64,000 nucleotides of DNA from Bugulina stolonifera. Taxonomy: Eukaryota; Bryozoa; Gymnolaemata; Cheilostomatida; Bugulidae. The notes beneath the pieces were generated by a model. It made no database searches, was not told the DNA's origin, and worked only from the letters and a program-made list of their open reading frames with translations. Shown here piece by piece: positions 13,000 to 26,446 of the stretch; within the stretch, counting starts at the first letter, position 1, and each line of letters opens with the position of its first letter. Made by a program: the position numbers and the translations under genes. The DNA lies in NCBI GenBank assembly GCA_935421135.1, contig OW285188.1, forward strand, positions 2,067,001-2,131,000, written 5' to 3'.

Positions 13000-15900
13000 A
13001 CAAAATCAATGTCATCTTGCATATCATATGCACTCCATACTCTATATAATAGTAGTAGCAGACTGTTTAATATTTACAGATAATGTGAGTACTTGATACA
13101 GCAAGCACTTGGGTTCCATGTCAATATTTCCATATATACTTTAATTCTAATTATAAATGTATCATATTATACTGAGTATAACTATTAGAATGCTACTGGT
13201 ATTAATACACAGGGTTTGAACGTCTGCAGTTAGGATCATGTAGCCAGTGGTCATTGTACAGTACATCAACACAGACAATAGACATGCAGGTGTATTGATT
13301 ATATCAATCCATATTATACCTGCACACACTACATGTACATGTACTAGTACATTGTATATATTATATATATACATAGTACAATATATATTATATATATTAT
13401 ACCTGCACACATTACATGTACATGTATATTATATTATACCTGCACACACCGCATGTGCATGTATAATGTACTGACAGCAGGTGTAGGTAATCTTACAATA
13501 TGGTTTTATATTATATTATATATTATTATATTGCATTTTTACATGAAATATTATTGTCTGATATCTGGCACGCTGGCTTAAGCATTGTGCATGCAGTTAT
13601 AATTTATTAATTTTAGCATTAATCTATTACCTTGTATCTATGAACTTGTATAATGCATGCAGTACGTTTACTGCATTTACTACAGCAATGTAAACTATTA
13701 TATATTACAGTACTTGTATTATATTATAGCTATTGACTGTTACAATGTAACAGTCAATAGCTATATATTACAGGAACAAACATACTTCTGACTTATCCCT
13801 TGCTTTTTCTATAGAGTTCACTGTACAGCACAGAGGTCTACTAGAGCATATGCATTAGGGGAGCACAACTTCAATACACATCTCATTTGTTTTGTGAGCG
13901 TTATGGAGAATTAATTATTATTTTGGTGAAAATAACAAAATAATATAGTCATGTATATTATTACATATTATGTAATATGACATAGGCTAATGTGTTATAC
14001 AATCATGTAATATGACATTGGGCTGTATATGTATTGTAATGGTCAGGACATTTGCTTATACGGCCTCAGCCCGCTTGATGGACATTATCGCACCATAAGT
14101 GTTTGTAGTTGTCATTGCTCAACTCATCTATGTCCTAATCCTCTTGTACTTACCTACATTAGTCATATATCTCTATTACTATGCATTGTTTTGACTATAT
14201 GGTTATAATTACTGTACATTTATACCCTTTTATACCCATTTAAGGAGGGCCAACCTCTCAGAAATAGCTGTAATTGATTTTGCACATGAATCCCATGATT
14301 TTAAGCAACTTTTGTTATGGCTGACCTATTTTGGGTCGGCCCTCGACCTTCCGGCCGCCATCTTGTTGTGCAAGCGAATGGTTTTTACTATCATTTTCTC
14401 AGTTGATGCTTGGATCTCAATAAAGACACTTTTATACTACTTATACAGAGTCTTCTCTCGTAGTACAGGTAGTTCTAGCTGATAAGGTCTTCGACTTTGA
14501 TGCCCGAACAACCTACTAGGACTGAACATACTCTTTCTCAAGTATAGCAAGCTAGCATTGACTCGGGACCACATGGGTCGTCTTAGGTAGTTTACTGACT
14601 ACAACTACCTGTCGATCTTTCATGTAATGGCGAAGGCCTAGCACCACTCATAGGCTCTTCACTTTTGCAAGTAGGTCGACCCTGACGACACACAACACAC
14701 ACGCAAAACATTACAGTATTATATATGGAATATGTAATAGATGGTGAGACATAGCCCTGAACCTACTGTAACACTTCTCTTGCTACTTTCACTATTTACC
14801 AGAATATATACAAGTACAGGGAAGGTGTTTGGCAAAGTTGGAAATCAACGTTGGGCTGGGAAAGCTCCCATTTCGATATTAGGGTAAACTAGTAGGACGT
14901 TTATGACGTCATTTGTTGTTACACTAGTTATTCCGTTTTCAATTTCTTAAGTTTTCAGTTGTCATACAATTTGCTCCTCTTGATTTATATAAAGCACAGT
15001 ATGTACAATACATGTATGTAATAATGTAAGCAAGCATCAACTAAGAGACATCAACAAAGATACCCAAATGAGAGAAGACAACTCCTATACTACTATGTAT
15101 GTTATACATTATATTATTACAAATGCAATTATTCACTAGTCTGGGAACCATTAGTAAAGAGATATGGACTCTATGGCTTTATAAGTTGGGACTCCATATT
15201 ATCTAACACCTAATGTAACGCTTTCTAGTTATGGGTATGGAATTCATGTATTCACTATTTTTACTCCAGAAATTTAATTTACTTCTGGAACAAATTTTTC
15301 TACCCGACTGGATGTCACCCACTCATCTCAATCATCCATTATAGTGAATACATAGAGTATTGTTACATGCTATGATGGTTATTTCCTCTAATAAGTGAAT
15401 CTGATAGGAATAGTTGGCTAATAAATCTGTACCCCCCCCCCCCCCCACACACTATGATAATTATAATTTGAAGCATCATGAATTTCTAATTTAAAAATTT
15501 TCCTACAATGTGAAATAAAACTACATAATTATATTATATAAGAAGGAGTGTAGCCTGCTGGAGATACATGTATGTATTAACCCTTCATCAGTTTAGTGCC
15601 TGTTTATTGGGTCAATGTCACCAAGATCTATGATACTACATGTACATCCTGTGACATACAAATGTAGCATGACCGTTCAGAAGATTAATTTAAAATACAT
15701 TGTTAATACTATTGTTAATATTGACTAAAATTTTATATCAACTACAAAATGATGAAAAATTTAAAATGAAATTAATTGACTCTCAGCACAAATCTAACAT
15801 TCAAAACCCAAAACCTGGGATCGTATTGGCTGATGAGCCACAAAAACACTGAGGGACCATCTTTCAAGTTACTTTCTTGGTGGGTATCGATTATAGATGC

Positions 15901-18287
15901 ATGCGCAATGGTTACATAATGATTCTGAAAAGGGTCTGATGAGCTTTGTTCCAATTGGATCAGCTAACCAATAAATGGTCTCCGAAATCTCGGTGCAGGA
16001 CCGAGATGAATGCATAAATGCAGCTGTAGGCCTCCAACTCGGTTGATAGTAGTTTGTAGTTATCTGCTCATGCAAAGCATCAGGTAACACAAGCCATTTA
16101 CGGAAGGGGTTGTGTTGCTAACTCCATATTATGGCCTCTACTAGGTAGTACTAATACCCTTGAGTGAAACATAACTGCATGACAAGTTAAACCAGCAAAT
16201 TATTGATTTTGCTACAAACTGTTATAAGATATCCGGGTAGAAATGCATAGCGGCACCATATTGTTTATATTTTACTTTTTATTCCATTGGTCTCCACATT
16301 AGTTGTAGAGCTGTAATGTTATTAATGGCATAATTGTTATAACTGACAAGGGATTTTATTCAGTTCAAACGAGAGGAAATGAGATTCTTGATGTAAATAA
16401 AGATATTAAGGTCAGCTCCGTCATCACATGGTGTGTGTGACTTGGTGAGCATCTGCCACGAGTTGACATTCAGGAAACATACATTCGACATAAGTGACTG
16501 AAGAAGTCAGTTTTATTCCGCTCTACAGTGTACATGCACATGAGAATGCCAAAGACTACAGCAGACTAAATACCCTGTGGAAATGTTCCACCTAATCTCA
16601 CCTCATTCTAGTTCAACATCGGCACCATGATTACCATTAAACTTTACGTTTAACCTGCCACTTCCCATTTGACATTATTTTCTGCCCCACCAAGATCTTG
16701 GAGACTATTATTGAGCAGCTGTATTCGGTTGAAACTACTTCGCCAGACCACTTTCCAAATTGATATGTAGCCATCGCACATGCACTGATCGATACCCACA
16801 GAGAAAGTAATTTGAAAGATAAATTGCTTCCAGTCAGTAGGAATTATTTTGTTTATGTTGCAATAGTTCAAAAGTTTTATCTATAGTTGAAACATAATTT
16901 TGCAACTTCAAATAACAAATACATGTAATTGTAGCTTGCGTTCTACAGCAATGTATTTGTAGAGATTGTGGGTAGGCTTCGGACTCCCACAAACTATAAT
17001 AATCAATTGCCATCAGCTACATGCAGAAACTAAGCCAGTATGTTATTATCTAGTACTGTATTTTTTCTTGTCTGCAGACATAGTAATACATGACTGTAGA
17101 TGGACATGTAGGTGCCAATTAATGCTGACAGTAGTACATGTACATGTACATAGATGAACCATTTGAGGTTTGAATTGACATTTGTGTCATAAGCACTTGG
17201 TGTTATACATTTAATCCAGATATTGATTAGTTGGCTTGTGTGTCCTAATAATACATGTGCATGTTGGAACAAATTAGTGCTAATGGTTCCAAAACATAAT
17301 CACCAACACACCATTATAACCTTGCTAAATGGATATAGCAACATTCATATTTGGTTGAGGGTGGTCACCTCAGGTAGCTAACAACTAGAATAACAGATGA
17401 GCTGGTACTAAGGCTATTCGAGCATGGTACACTCTCGAGTGTCGTGCTACCACTACTACTAGACTGTGTGAAGAGAGTACATTATCAGGTCAAATACATG
17501 CAGGGCTGTAACAACCAGGGGGGCAAGGTGGGCATTTGTCACCCCAGAAATCTGTCCAAAAACACATATTTGTTGGTGGCAAATCTCAAAATGGAACTTT
17601 GAGTACACTGATCACAAATTTAGAGCCAGTATTATTGTCTGAAAGACAGTATAAGCAGCCTGTGATTCTGTATATCTACTTGATTATGATAAAGAACATT
17701 TTAAGCTACTTTTAGTATCAGTCTATTCCCGATACTCCGGCCTGGACTTTTTGCCCCCTCAGCCAAAAATAGTTGTTACAGCCCTGAATACATGTGTATA
17801 AATATTTACATGTATATAATATATTATACTCAATCTGCATACTGCAAACTGCATACTGCATCTCATCAGTGCGAAATGCACCAAACCAGAGTTCTCTGAA
17901 CACATTTTATTTTACCTTCATGTAGCATTGTAGCTGATATATGTATCATTTAATGCAGACACACTGCATATATTGCTCACACTCTAGAACATAATATAAT
18001 ACTCTCTCTCTGTATATCATAAATATAATGCTCTATCTGAAAATATAGACACAATCATGTTGGCTAAATGGTTCCTTATATATACATAATTATACCTCAG
18101 CTGTCTAAGAATTAAGAGAGTTAAGGGTCAAGAACACATTCAATGACACGTCTTAACATTTCATAAGTGAGCATTATCTGGATATAAAACCGAATATAGA
18201 TGATGTGACCATTAGTATAGCGACAAAGGAGCAAAATACAATAGACCTACACTGATACGTGTATAATATTGGTACATATCATGAGAT
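13000..18287. other. Gene-free AT-rich stretch
   Basis: No exon could be recognised on either strand. The stretch holds TATAC/TACATGTA-rich tracts (13320-13460), a perfect hairpin (13725-13765), a run of about 15 C at 15431-15446 and unremarkable unique DNA. If the exon at 18942-19112 belongs to the SLC38A11-like gene, this is its long first coding intron. Confidence 0.5.
13725..13765. repeat. Perfect 19-bp-arm hairpin
   Basis: TATAGCTATTGACTGTTAC and its exact reverse complement are separated by a 3-bp loop (AAT). It could extrude as a cruciform; no coding or splicing role is evident. Confidence 0.85.
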
Positions 18288-18582
18288 GAATGGGTGACTG
18301 TTCGAAAAAGACGGTTCGAAACAGGACGTTTCGAAAGTGGACAGTTCAACACTGGACAGTTCAAAATGCCTAACCCCAAACCCCACCCACCAGATTTCAA
18401 CTAATTTTTATTTTTAATGTTTTTTTTTTTATTCAGCTAATTAAATTAATTAATTAAAATTAATTATCTGCAAGTTGTGTTCTTCTAAATGTAATCTGCA
18501 CAGTTTCGAACTGTCTTGTTTCTAACTGTCCAGTTGTGAAACGCCCTGTTTCGAACTGTCTTTTTCGAAATGTCCCTTTACC
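18288..18582. mobile_element. Mutator-like MITE with 10-bp target duplication
   Basis: Long imperfect inverted repeats of about 75-80 bp, built from TTCGAAAAAGAC, GTTCGAAACAGG and GGACAGTT motifs, surround an AT-rich core containing a T run and AATTAATTAAAATTAATT. The element is flanked on both sides by ATCATGAGAT (18278-18287 and 18583-18592). A 9-11-bp duplication with long terminal inverted repeats is the hallmark of Mutator-like elements. It has no coding capacity. Confidence 0.75.
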
Positions 18583-18809
18583 ATCATGAGATAAAGTGCA
18601 CATACACTAGAATCTACACATAAGGCTAATACAAAGTTGATGTTATCAGCTTGAGTAGGAATCGAACTAAAATGTTCAAGTCGTACTGATAATGTGAAGC
18701 TTAGAGAGACTACTGGTGAGAAAGCCCTACAATAGCTGCCGTCACACCATAAAGTATACATTAGGGTCAGAGAGAATAGTTTAATGTAGAGCTGCAACAG
18801 CTCTACATT

Positions 18810-18956
18810 CTACTAACTCACCCCAATATCATCTACATTCTATTAACTCACCCCGATATCATCTACATTCTATTAACTCACCCCGATATCATCTACATTC
18901 TATTAACTCACCCCAATATCATCTACATTCTATTAACTCACCCCGATATCGTCTCC
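18810..18956. repeat. 30-bp minisatellite made of an exon end and its splice donor
   Basis: Five copies of a 30-bp unit, on the minus strand GATATCGGGGTGAGTTAATA followed by GAATGTAGAT. The right-most copy is the actual 3' end and donor (GATATCGGG|GTGAGT) of the exon at 18942-19112. The other four are decoy donors downstream in the transcript. Confidence 0.85.
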
Positions 18957-19112
18957 ACTGAAAGACTGAGCCATATTATAATCCTGGCTAGTTATCATTT
19001 CTGTTGAGTCGGTTAATTTCTGTCTTTCACCATCTCCAAATCCAAACCAACTCTTCAGTTTCTCAAACATTTCTCTGGTTTCTCCGTCTGTAGACAGACA
19101 TTCGTCCCTGTA
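18942..19112 (-). CDS. Candidate N-terminal exon B of the SLC38A11-like gene
   Basis: A 57-codon open exon with a strong acceptor (CTCTACTTTACAG) and donor (GGG|GTGAGT, phase 0). It encodes a hydrophilic stretch including MFEKLKSWFGFGDGERQKL, DSTEM and FSGDDIG. Its phase matches the exon at 11964, so the two can join directly into one long acidic cytosolic tail. Translation could start at the internal ATG (19070), giving a protein of about 531 residues. A possible non-coding first exon ends at a donor at 23706 on the same strand. It could instead belong to a separate unrecognised gene. Confidence 0.5.
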
Positions 19113-19712
19113 CTGTAAAGTAGAGGAATATGGGGACACTAGTAGACAGTATTTTATACATGAAGCTGTTAGTTCACAATAATATACTAATATATACATT
19201 TTATAGTTCATACATGTATTATATGTAGAAGTTATAGTAAATGTAACCATATAAACATGCCCTAAATAGTGTACGTCTATTTATTATAATACATGTGACA
19301 ATATGATCACAACCATGGTTAGTAAAGGAAATAATACTTATGTTACAATATTCTATATACATGCATGTAGTCAGTCCAATTCTAATTAAATGTATAGCAT
19401 TTTCAGTCCTAACACACATGCATCCCAATGGAATTGAATTAATTTGTAAAAAGACTATAAAATATAGTGTACATGTACAATGTATATATAATTGTGCTGT
19501 GTGCATGGTACAGCACAGGCAGGTTAGTATTGGCTAATTAGTAGGCTGCCGGAAGTCACGGGTTATGTGTACATTGTATATTAACTATAATAGACTTATA
19601 ATTATCTCTCTATACCTCTACACTTCCTACAGTACATGTAGAAGGTTACAGCATGGGGAATCACTGACATGCAATGTTTTATATCACATCAACTATAGAA
19701 GACATAAGTTAA

Positions 19713-22079
19713 AGTGATCATGCAGCCTAGGGGTGTTTTATATCGTTTTAAAGGAAACATCGAGCCCCAGGCAGCTATTTTGAGTGTTTTTTAGGCCAAT
19801 TTAGTGATAAAGAAGCATAGAAGCAGAAGCTGAGGACTATTTGGAGGACTATTGCATGTTGTCCTCTCGTGCATTTTGGTGTCGGATAACTCTCAATATT
19901 TCACAACTGAAATCCACCATTACTTTGCACTTGATGGGTTGTTGACTTTTGACCACAAGGTCAACCACTAATGAGAATAAAATGTGATCAATAACAAAAT
20001 AACATTGCCACAAGTATTGAGTGATTCAAGCCAAATCTTCCTGTGACTATGCTGGCTACAGATGATTCGAGTAAATAACAATATTAGCATTTATTTCAGT
20101 GTGGCAGCACATAAATTATCCCTTCACAATAGAAGGGGCATTTGCCAACACCTATGCGGGTAATAAATATGAAACAAATGGCATGCAGCCATCAGGATGT
20201 TTAGTAGAAACACACATGGGCTAGTGAAAAACACTATATTTATGCATATCAGGAAGCCAGTCTCTACAAAAGTTGCACTCCATAAACCAAATAGCAGTTG
20301 GAAAAATTGTCCTGATAGTAGAGCATAGCATTTGTTATTTAGATTGCATAGGCCTATAAATAAAAGGGCAGTTTTTCATTTTCATTTGGCATATTATAAT
20401 GACATAAATAGTACTACTGGTAAGTTTGAATACTATTGCAGATGTGAAAAATTCAGGTGTTACACCACAACATATGATCCTAGGAAACACTTTCTACCTT
20501 CTGCCTATGTTTTAGGAACGAAGAATATTATTACCCTCTGTAACCAAAATTATACTGATAGTGATCAAGTAGCATGATGATGGCACATGTTCACTAATAC
20601 AGTCACGATAGAAGAAATACAATCTGAGTTCTTTCTTATAACATTCTATGTGGCTACAGGCATAGCATACAGACTAGCTAGCTAACCTATAGTGTACCTG
20701 CAGCGACAGCAGATTTGGTCATCACATAAAATAACAATACTTCTAATGTTTATTCAATGGTGTCCAACTTATAAACAAGCACCAACAAAATGGTTTAGTG
20801 GTCAGTGATGATCTTGTTCTTCTCCCATCCAGTGGGCTCATAATACATGTAATGTACATGTAGTGAGTTATTGGTGATAAAAATTTCTTTTGTGTACATA
20901 TTTGCCCCCAAACCAGAGATTGTGAATGTACCCTGTCAAAAACAACAATTTAGTAATATAGACACTCAATGTTATATGAGCAAAACAACAGAGGGATGCA
21001 CATATTCTTGTGAGCTAATATTGGTTGCAATGTACAAAGGTATAATTGCTTATCTATAGCATATATTAATAATATTTTAAATACAATTTAAATATTCTGT
21101 AATTTGCGTTCATGTACATGTATATCATGTATAAGACTGCACACTACATGTTCTATTTGACAGTATCTGTACATAACATGTATAATGTTATTTATGAATC
21201 ATATTACAAAACTATTACAGTATGTTTATGTACATGTATTATAAAAATCATGTATTACATGTATACACATAAAAATGTATTATACATGCACTACATGAGC
21301 GTATAGCTTATGTCTGTACCCCATAAGTAAAATGCACATGTATATTATGTACATGTATAAAACATTATGATTTTTATACATCTGTAAAGCTGATATATGT
21401 AATTTATTATAAATAACTATAGTAACTATAATAAGTAATGCACATACATGTACATTGCATAACACGCCCATTCAGTTATACACGCATGTGCTAATGGCAG
21501 ATGTCTTCACCAGATCCTTTCTTGGGCTGGCAGTGATATGCTAGTGGCTCATTGATTAGCCAGTGTGGTTGGGAGGAGGCTACCTATAGAGTGCCTAGTG
21601 TAGGACTACTTCAGTAGAAATTCTTATTTTCAATAATGCATGACACATCCTAAGTGATCAGAACAGTAGCCTAGCCACTAACTTGCTTTTGTTGCAATAT
21701 GAAAATGGACCAATCCATGTACATGTAGGTGGCTGCTAGGCTGTTGAGTGTAGAATAATCAGCAATCCACTCAGTATACCAGCTCTTGTTATCATTGTGG
21801 TCAGGGCAGAGCAGCCTTATGACATTGGTCATATTATTGCATTCTTGTGGTTTGTGTTCTTAGTACAACTTATTTTTAAACAAAAGTAGAGAGATGACAA
21901 CTTTACATGCACAGCCAAAAAACAATTTTTGTGGAAGATAACTCTGAATTACAGAGCCATTTTACTATTAAATCTAGTGATAAATGGCTCCATTGAAAAG
22001 ATAACTCTTAGAAATCAGTTGATTCGGCTTGAAAAATGGAGCGCAACGATATAAAACACCCCTAGGCTGCATGATCACT
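19713..22079. mobile_element. TTAA-flanked inverted-repeat transposon, copy 1
   Basis: 2,367 bp bounded by perfect 35-bp terminal inverted repeats starting AGTGATCATGCAGCCTAGGG, flanked by TTAA on both sides (19709-19712 and 22080-22083). TTAA duplication is the hallmark of piggyBac-type transposition, although the terminal bases are not the usual CCY of classical piggyBac. The longest open frame is 81 codons and none resembles a transposase, so it is non-autonomous. It is the inverted twin of 32726-35092 and lies in the long 5' intron or upstream region of the SLC38A11-like gene. Confidence 0.85.
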
Positions 22080-22083
22080 TTAA

Positions 22084-23700
22084 AAAAACTAATGTGTGAG
22101 ACTTTACATTATATAAAATATTATCTGCACATACCAGACCTCATAATGATGGCAAACCTTCATTTCTGAGTATTTCAGTGGTATTTCATATACCACAGCT
22201 ACAAATGTAGTGGTGTCTTATTTTTATAGTGGTGTGTGAGCTTACCAAGTTCTCACCACCACTCTTCATTCACTGCCTGTTATGAACCCAGCGTGAAGCA
22301 CTGCTACAAGACTGAACAGACAGTGATGTGCTGCCGTTTTTCACCTGCTTCACCGTGATGTGGCTGCTCTTGTATCGAAAAGGGCAGAGGTGAATCTTGA
22401 TCCTGCATGCAGATGGAATACACGCAGGAGACCTCCATTATTTTAAGTCCTATATTTTGCATAATTGCAATATTTGATCATTGTTGGCCTGATTATGGCC
22501 ACAATCACAAGAGACAACAATATTGCAATGGAACTCTTGTCTCAGTGGATTATGTAACTCTATAGTGTATGAAGCTAATTTACTCAAAGGTGTAATTCTC
22601 TTATTAAATCCTAGTCAACAATCAATGAGATAACCCTAATTAATTATACCAAGTTCATGATAGCCATAAAATGAAATCAATACAATTATACATTCAGTTT
22701 TAATTTTCTGCACTTGATGATTTCAGCCTCTCAATATGAGTGCACAATCACAATGTAGACTACCTACTCCTGGTTGTAGTACTGTATCACCACACAATGT
22801 AGACTACCTACTCCTGGTTGTAGTACTGTATCACCACACAATATAAGCTACCTACTGCTGGTTGCAGTACTGTATCACCACACAATGTAGACTACCTACT
22901 GCTGGTTGTAGTACTGTATCACCACACAATGTAGACTACCTACTCCTGGTTGTAGTACTGTATCACCACACAATGTAGACTACCTACTCCTGGTTGTAGT
23001 ACTATATCACCACATATAAAGGGGCTACAATGTACATGTATGGGTTCATGGAATAGTACATTAGTTAAATGTTTCAAAATTTATTTAGTGTATCCATTGT
23101 GACTTGGTTCAAGGTATAGAGTTGTATTTTACTCTGTTCCATCAGCTAAGATGTGTTATACATGTACGAGTATATGCACACAGAAAAGTTAGCTACTATA
23201 TAGCAGACTGACTTGAGTTGAGAGTCAAGCATAGATGAATCTCCACATACACATAATATGTGTACACGTACACATACGCATACACATATGCATACACATA
23301 CGCATACACATACACATACACATACGCATACACATACACATACACATACACGTACACATACACATACGCATACACATAATATATGTGTACATGTAATGAT
23401 GTATGTGATTCCCACCATCACAAGAAGTGAGCATACAATAATAGTACCACTAACTGTACAAATAATTTTTGTAATAATATAATGAATATTATGGATAGAA
23501 TTAAACAGGACTGTATTGGGCTAGGATAATTGGTGTATATCATATATGCATGAAATGTTTGGCACAGCCTACACTGTAGCTCTGAGGTACGAGGGAAAAT
23601 GCAGAGTTGATGAAGTACAGATATAACAGTAGTTCTATTCTATCAGCCAATGTACTAATATGTTACTATATTATTATTATATACATGGAAGTACATTATT
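22084..23700. other. Non-coding stretch with a 44-bp array and a CA-rich microsatellite
   Basis: From 22750 to 23012 there are about six copies of a 44-bp unit (CACACAATGTAGACTACCTA to GTAGTACTGTATCAC). From 23255 to 23395 there is an ACACATACGC-type microsatellite, open as Cys/Val or Thr/His runs on both strands. I see no gene in the remainder. Confidence 0.8.
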
Positions 23701-24401
23701 CTTACCTTTACAGTGTTACCAGTTAGCCAGATGTCTAGTTAACCATGCTGCTGCTGCTGCTCAGTAGTTTGCTGTTGTTTTGTAAAACCAAGTCTAATTG
23801 GAACAGTTAAACCAATCAGTCTTAAGAATGCCTGCTTGAAATAGTAATCTTGGGCATGCTGTTAAGCTTTGCCATCACAGATAATATATAATATATACAC
23901 AGTCTATCTAGTGATAGTGGCTTGTTTCTTACATATATATTGATTTTCAGTTGGTCTTGATATGTGATGTATTATTTAATTCCCATTAAAACCCAATATA
24001 TACAATGTGTTTGCTTATATAAGCCAGCACACAGCAAGGAATGGTATGACACCATTTCCTACTCTATATAAACATTATAAATAGCCATTGATTTTTATTA
24101 ATTTACATTCTTTTAATGTTAATATCGCATCAAATCAAGTCAGTTGATAGTTCTATAAAGTGATATTTGAGTCGCAAACATTCATATATTGTATCTATTT
24201 ACATGTTATTCCAAGTTTCTGTGCTAGTTCAGTTCAGTGTGTAGACATCTGCTTAAGAGGAGACAACTCTGCGAGGCAGTGATCCCACCACATCTATAAT
24301 TGTTTAGCATGATACAAAGTCTTGTTATTTCTCTATATCAAGTTTTTCTTCCCAAAGCTTCAGATATACTGTAAGTAATAACAATAATTGTTATTATTAG
24401 A

Positions 24402-25320
24402 TCCTGGTGCCAAGCACAAATCTTTAACGTGGCTGCCCAATAGCAGAGCGAATCGAGGGGCCACCACGGCTCCTAGAGCTGGATATTATTATAGTCCAAT
24501 ATGGCACGAAGGAAAACTTTCTCCGAGACGAAAACCTCCAGGTCATTGGCGGACTCGCACCCATATCATTGCTGCAAGACCAGAGTGACTAGTGCTAGAC
24601 CACGACCTCGACCACAAACACCTCATGATTTGGTGGTAAAGCCACAATGTAGGTCGGAGTTAGCCTTCAAATCAATAAGAAAAGCTGGCCCAAGAAGTTG
24701 GGGGCAGCATGTTAAGTCTGTACCACCTCAAGTCAAAGAGAATACCTCCTAGTTTTTCCTTGATGTTAGGCTAAAGAGTTATAAAATTTAGGTCTTCAGT
24801 TTGGATGCATAGCACAGCAAGTAATAGCAAACTGATTCCATTGATGTAAGTAGCCCCCATATGGATGGTATAGTGTACACTAGTCACTAACTGAGAGATA
24901 TAGTAGGTGACTTTTCCTATCTGACACATACACAATAGCAGTAATCATTCTGTGTCGTCAATTAAAGAGAAAACAACTTCAACTGAAGAAAAAGAGCAGA
25001 TGCATAGATTATATCCACTATTACACAGACCATAAACTTGTGCATGTATAATGTTTGTATCCTATAGCACAGCAGATGCTGTATTACCTCTTTATAGCTC
25101 ATGTTGTACTACTACTTAGTATTACATGTGCAGGTGAACCCCTCATAAGTGTACAGAACTGAAGGCTGACAACTACAAGTGGTACTGGTGGTAAAGCTAG
25201 GCCGGAGTATCAATAAGAAAAGCTGGCCCAAGAAGCTGGAGGCGGCATATTAGTCTGTACCACCTCAAGTCAATGAGAATACCTCCTAGTTTTTCATTGA
25301 TATTAGGCTAAAGATTAATT
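24402..25320. repeat. Pair of diverged direct repeats
   Basis: The segments 24655-24780 and 25190-25318 share long stretches such as ATCAATAAGAAAAGCTGGCC, GTCTGTACCACCTCAAGTCA and GAGAATACCTCCTAGTTTTT. They are in the same orientation, about 535 bp apart, and probably are two copies of an unclassified interspersed repeat. The short open frames here are not convincing genes. Confidence 0.6.
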
Positions 25321-25333
25321 GTTTTTTCTTTTA

Positions 25334-25402
25334 GTAGGTTAGCTCTTTTGGTTAGAGTGTTGTGCTAATAATCCAACCATGAAAACAAAACCAAAGGCAT
25401 AA
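25334..25402 (+). pseudogene. tRNA-Ile(AAT)-like pseudogene or SINE head
   Basis: GGTTAGCTCTTTTGGTTAGA (25338-25357) followed by GTGTTGTGCTAATAATCCAA reproduces the D arm, with its A-box, and the anticodon arm, with anticodon AAT, of a tRNA-Ile. The 3' half has no proper T arm or B-box, so it is not a functional tRNA. It is either a decayed tRNA copy or the head of a tRNA-derived SINE. Confidence 0.45.
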
Positions 25403-26446
25403 CTGAGCTTGTCAAGTAGACTCATATGTACGTAGGTATGTAGGTAGGACCAAAGTCAAGTCGACTTATGCCTTGACCCAGTTCTACTTTGTGGCACTCC
25501 ATTAGTGTATGTAGATGCTGCTCTACCTATGCTACCTGGTTTCGTGATTGTTCAAGGGTTTAGCCATTTTTTGACAAATTCAAAATCCCAACATAAACTA
25601 ACATCGTAGTGAGTGATTATCTTTTGATATATTGCTTAGTCAGAACTCTACAGGTTTTATTACTATGTATGATACCAGAGACCTCATGACAAAACATAAA
25701 AGTATTTTGGGTGTGAGACTGAGACAGGTACAAATCAAAGTTGAATATCTCAGTAAATAACTACTAGCATAATATCACTTTAATGTAGAAAAAATTGTAA
25801 ATGAATATCTAATACATTTCCTTACACCTTTAATACTGTTACCAAGCAAAAATAGAGAGAGAGAGTTAGCATTAAATATATATATATATGATAGACTATG
25901 AATGACGTCATGATACGTTCAGACACCTTTTGACTACATGGTTATATACCTCTACAATGATTCTTCTTCATATGAAGTATTGATAATTAAACCGATTAAT
26001 CACAAATAAGAAATGTAAAAATAGTGTCAATGCATAAAATCCAGTACAAAAGGTTTCTACAAATGCTATATTATAGTGTTGGCTAATAAACTAGCAGTGG
26101 AAATACTAGGTAAATAATGGCCAGAATGGACATGTGATACTGCTTTGATTATGGTCTGTACGGAGTAATAAGTTAACATTAGCTGCCATGCCCCAAGGTC
26201 TCCAAGGTGAGCAGAATCTACATGTTACTTGGAAAGTGTGCCAACTGGGAATAACACATGTATGTACACGTACTACTTCCTGCACTGTGATTGGCTGACA
26301 GCTGACACATAATGTATAGTGCTTGTCAGACACTCGTGTCAACACCAACCAGCATCATGTCAGCTAAGTGGTTGCAGGTACTTGTCTATGCATTGCACCA
26401 CATAGTATCCCTGGTAAATTTTCTGCTTTCTTCCAAAGTTCCGAAG

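Noticed and set aside
20332..20577. 81-codon frame in the TTAA element as a transposase gene
   Set aside because: It is conserved in both copies only because the copies appear identical throughout; there is no DDD/DDE signature or recognisable domain, and it is too short.
23146..23482. Cys/Val and Thr/His open frames
   Set aside because: CA-type microsatellite read in different frames.
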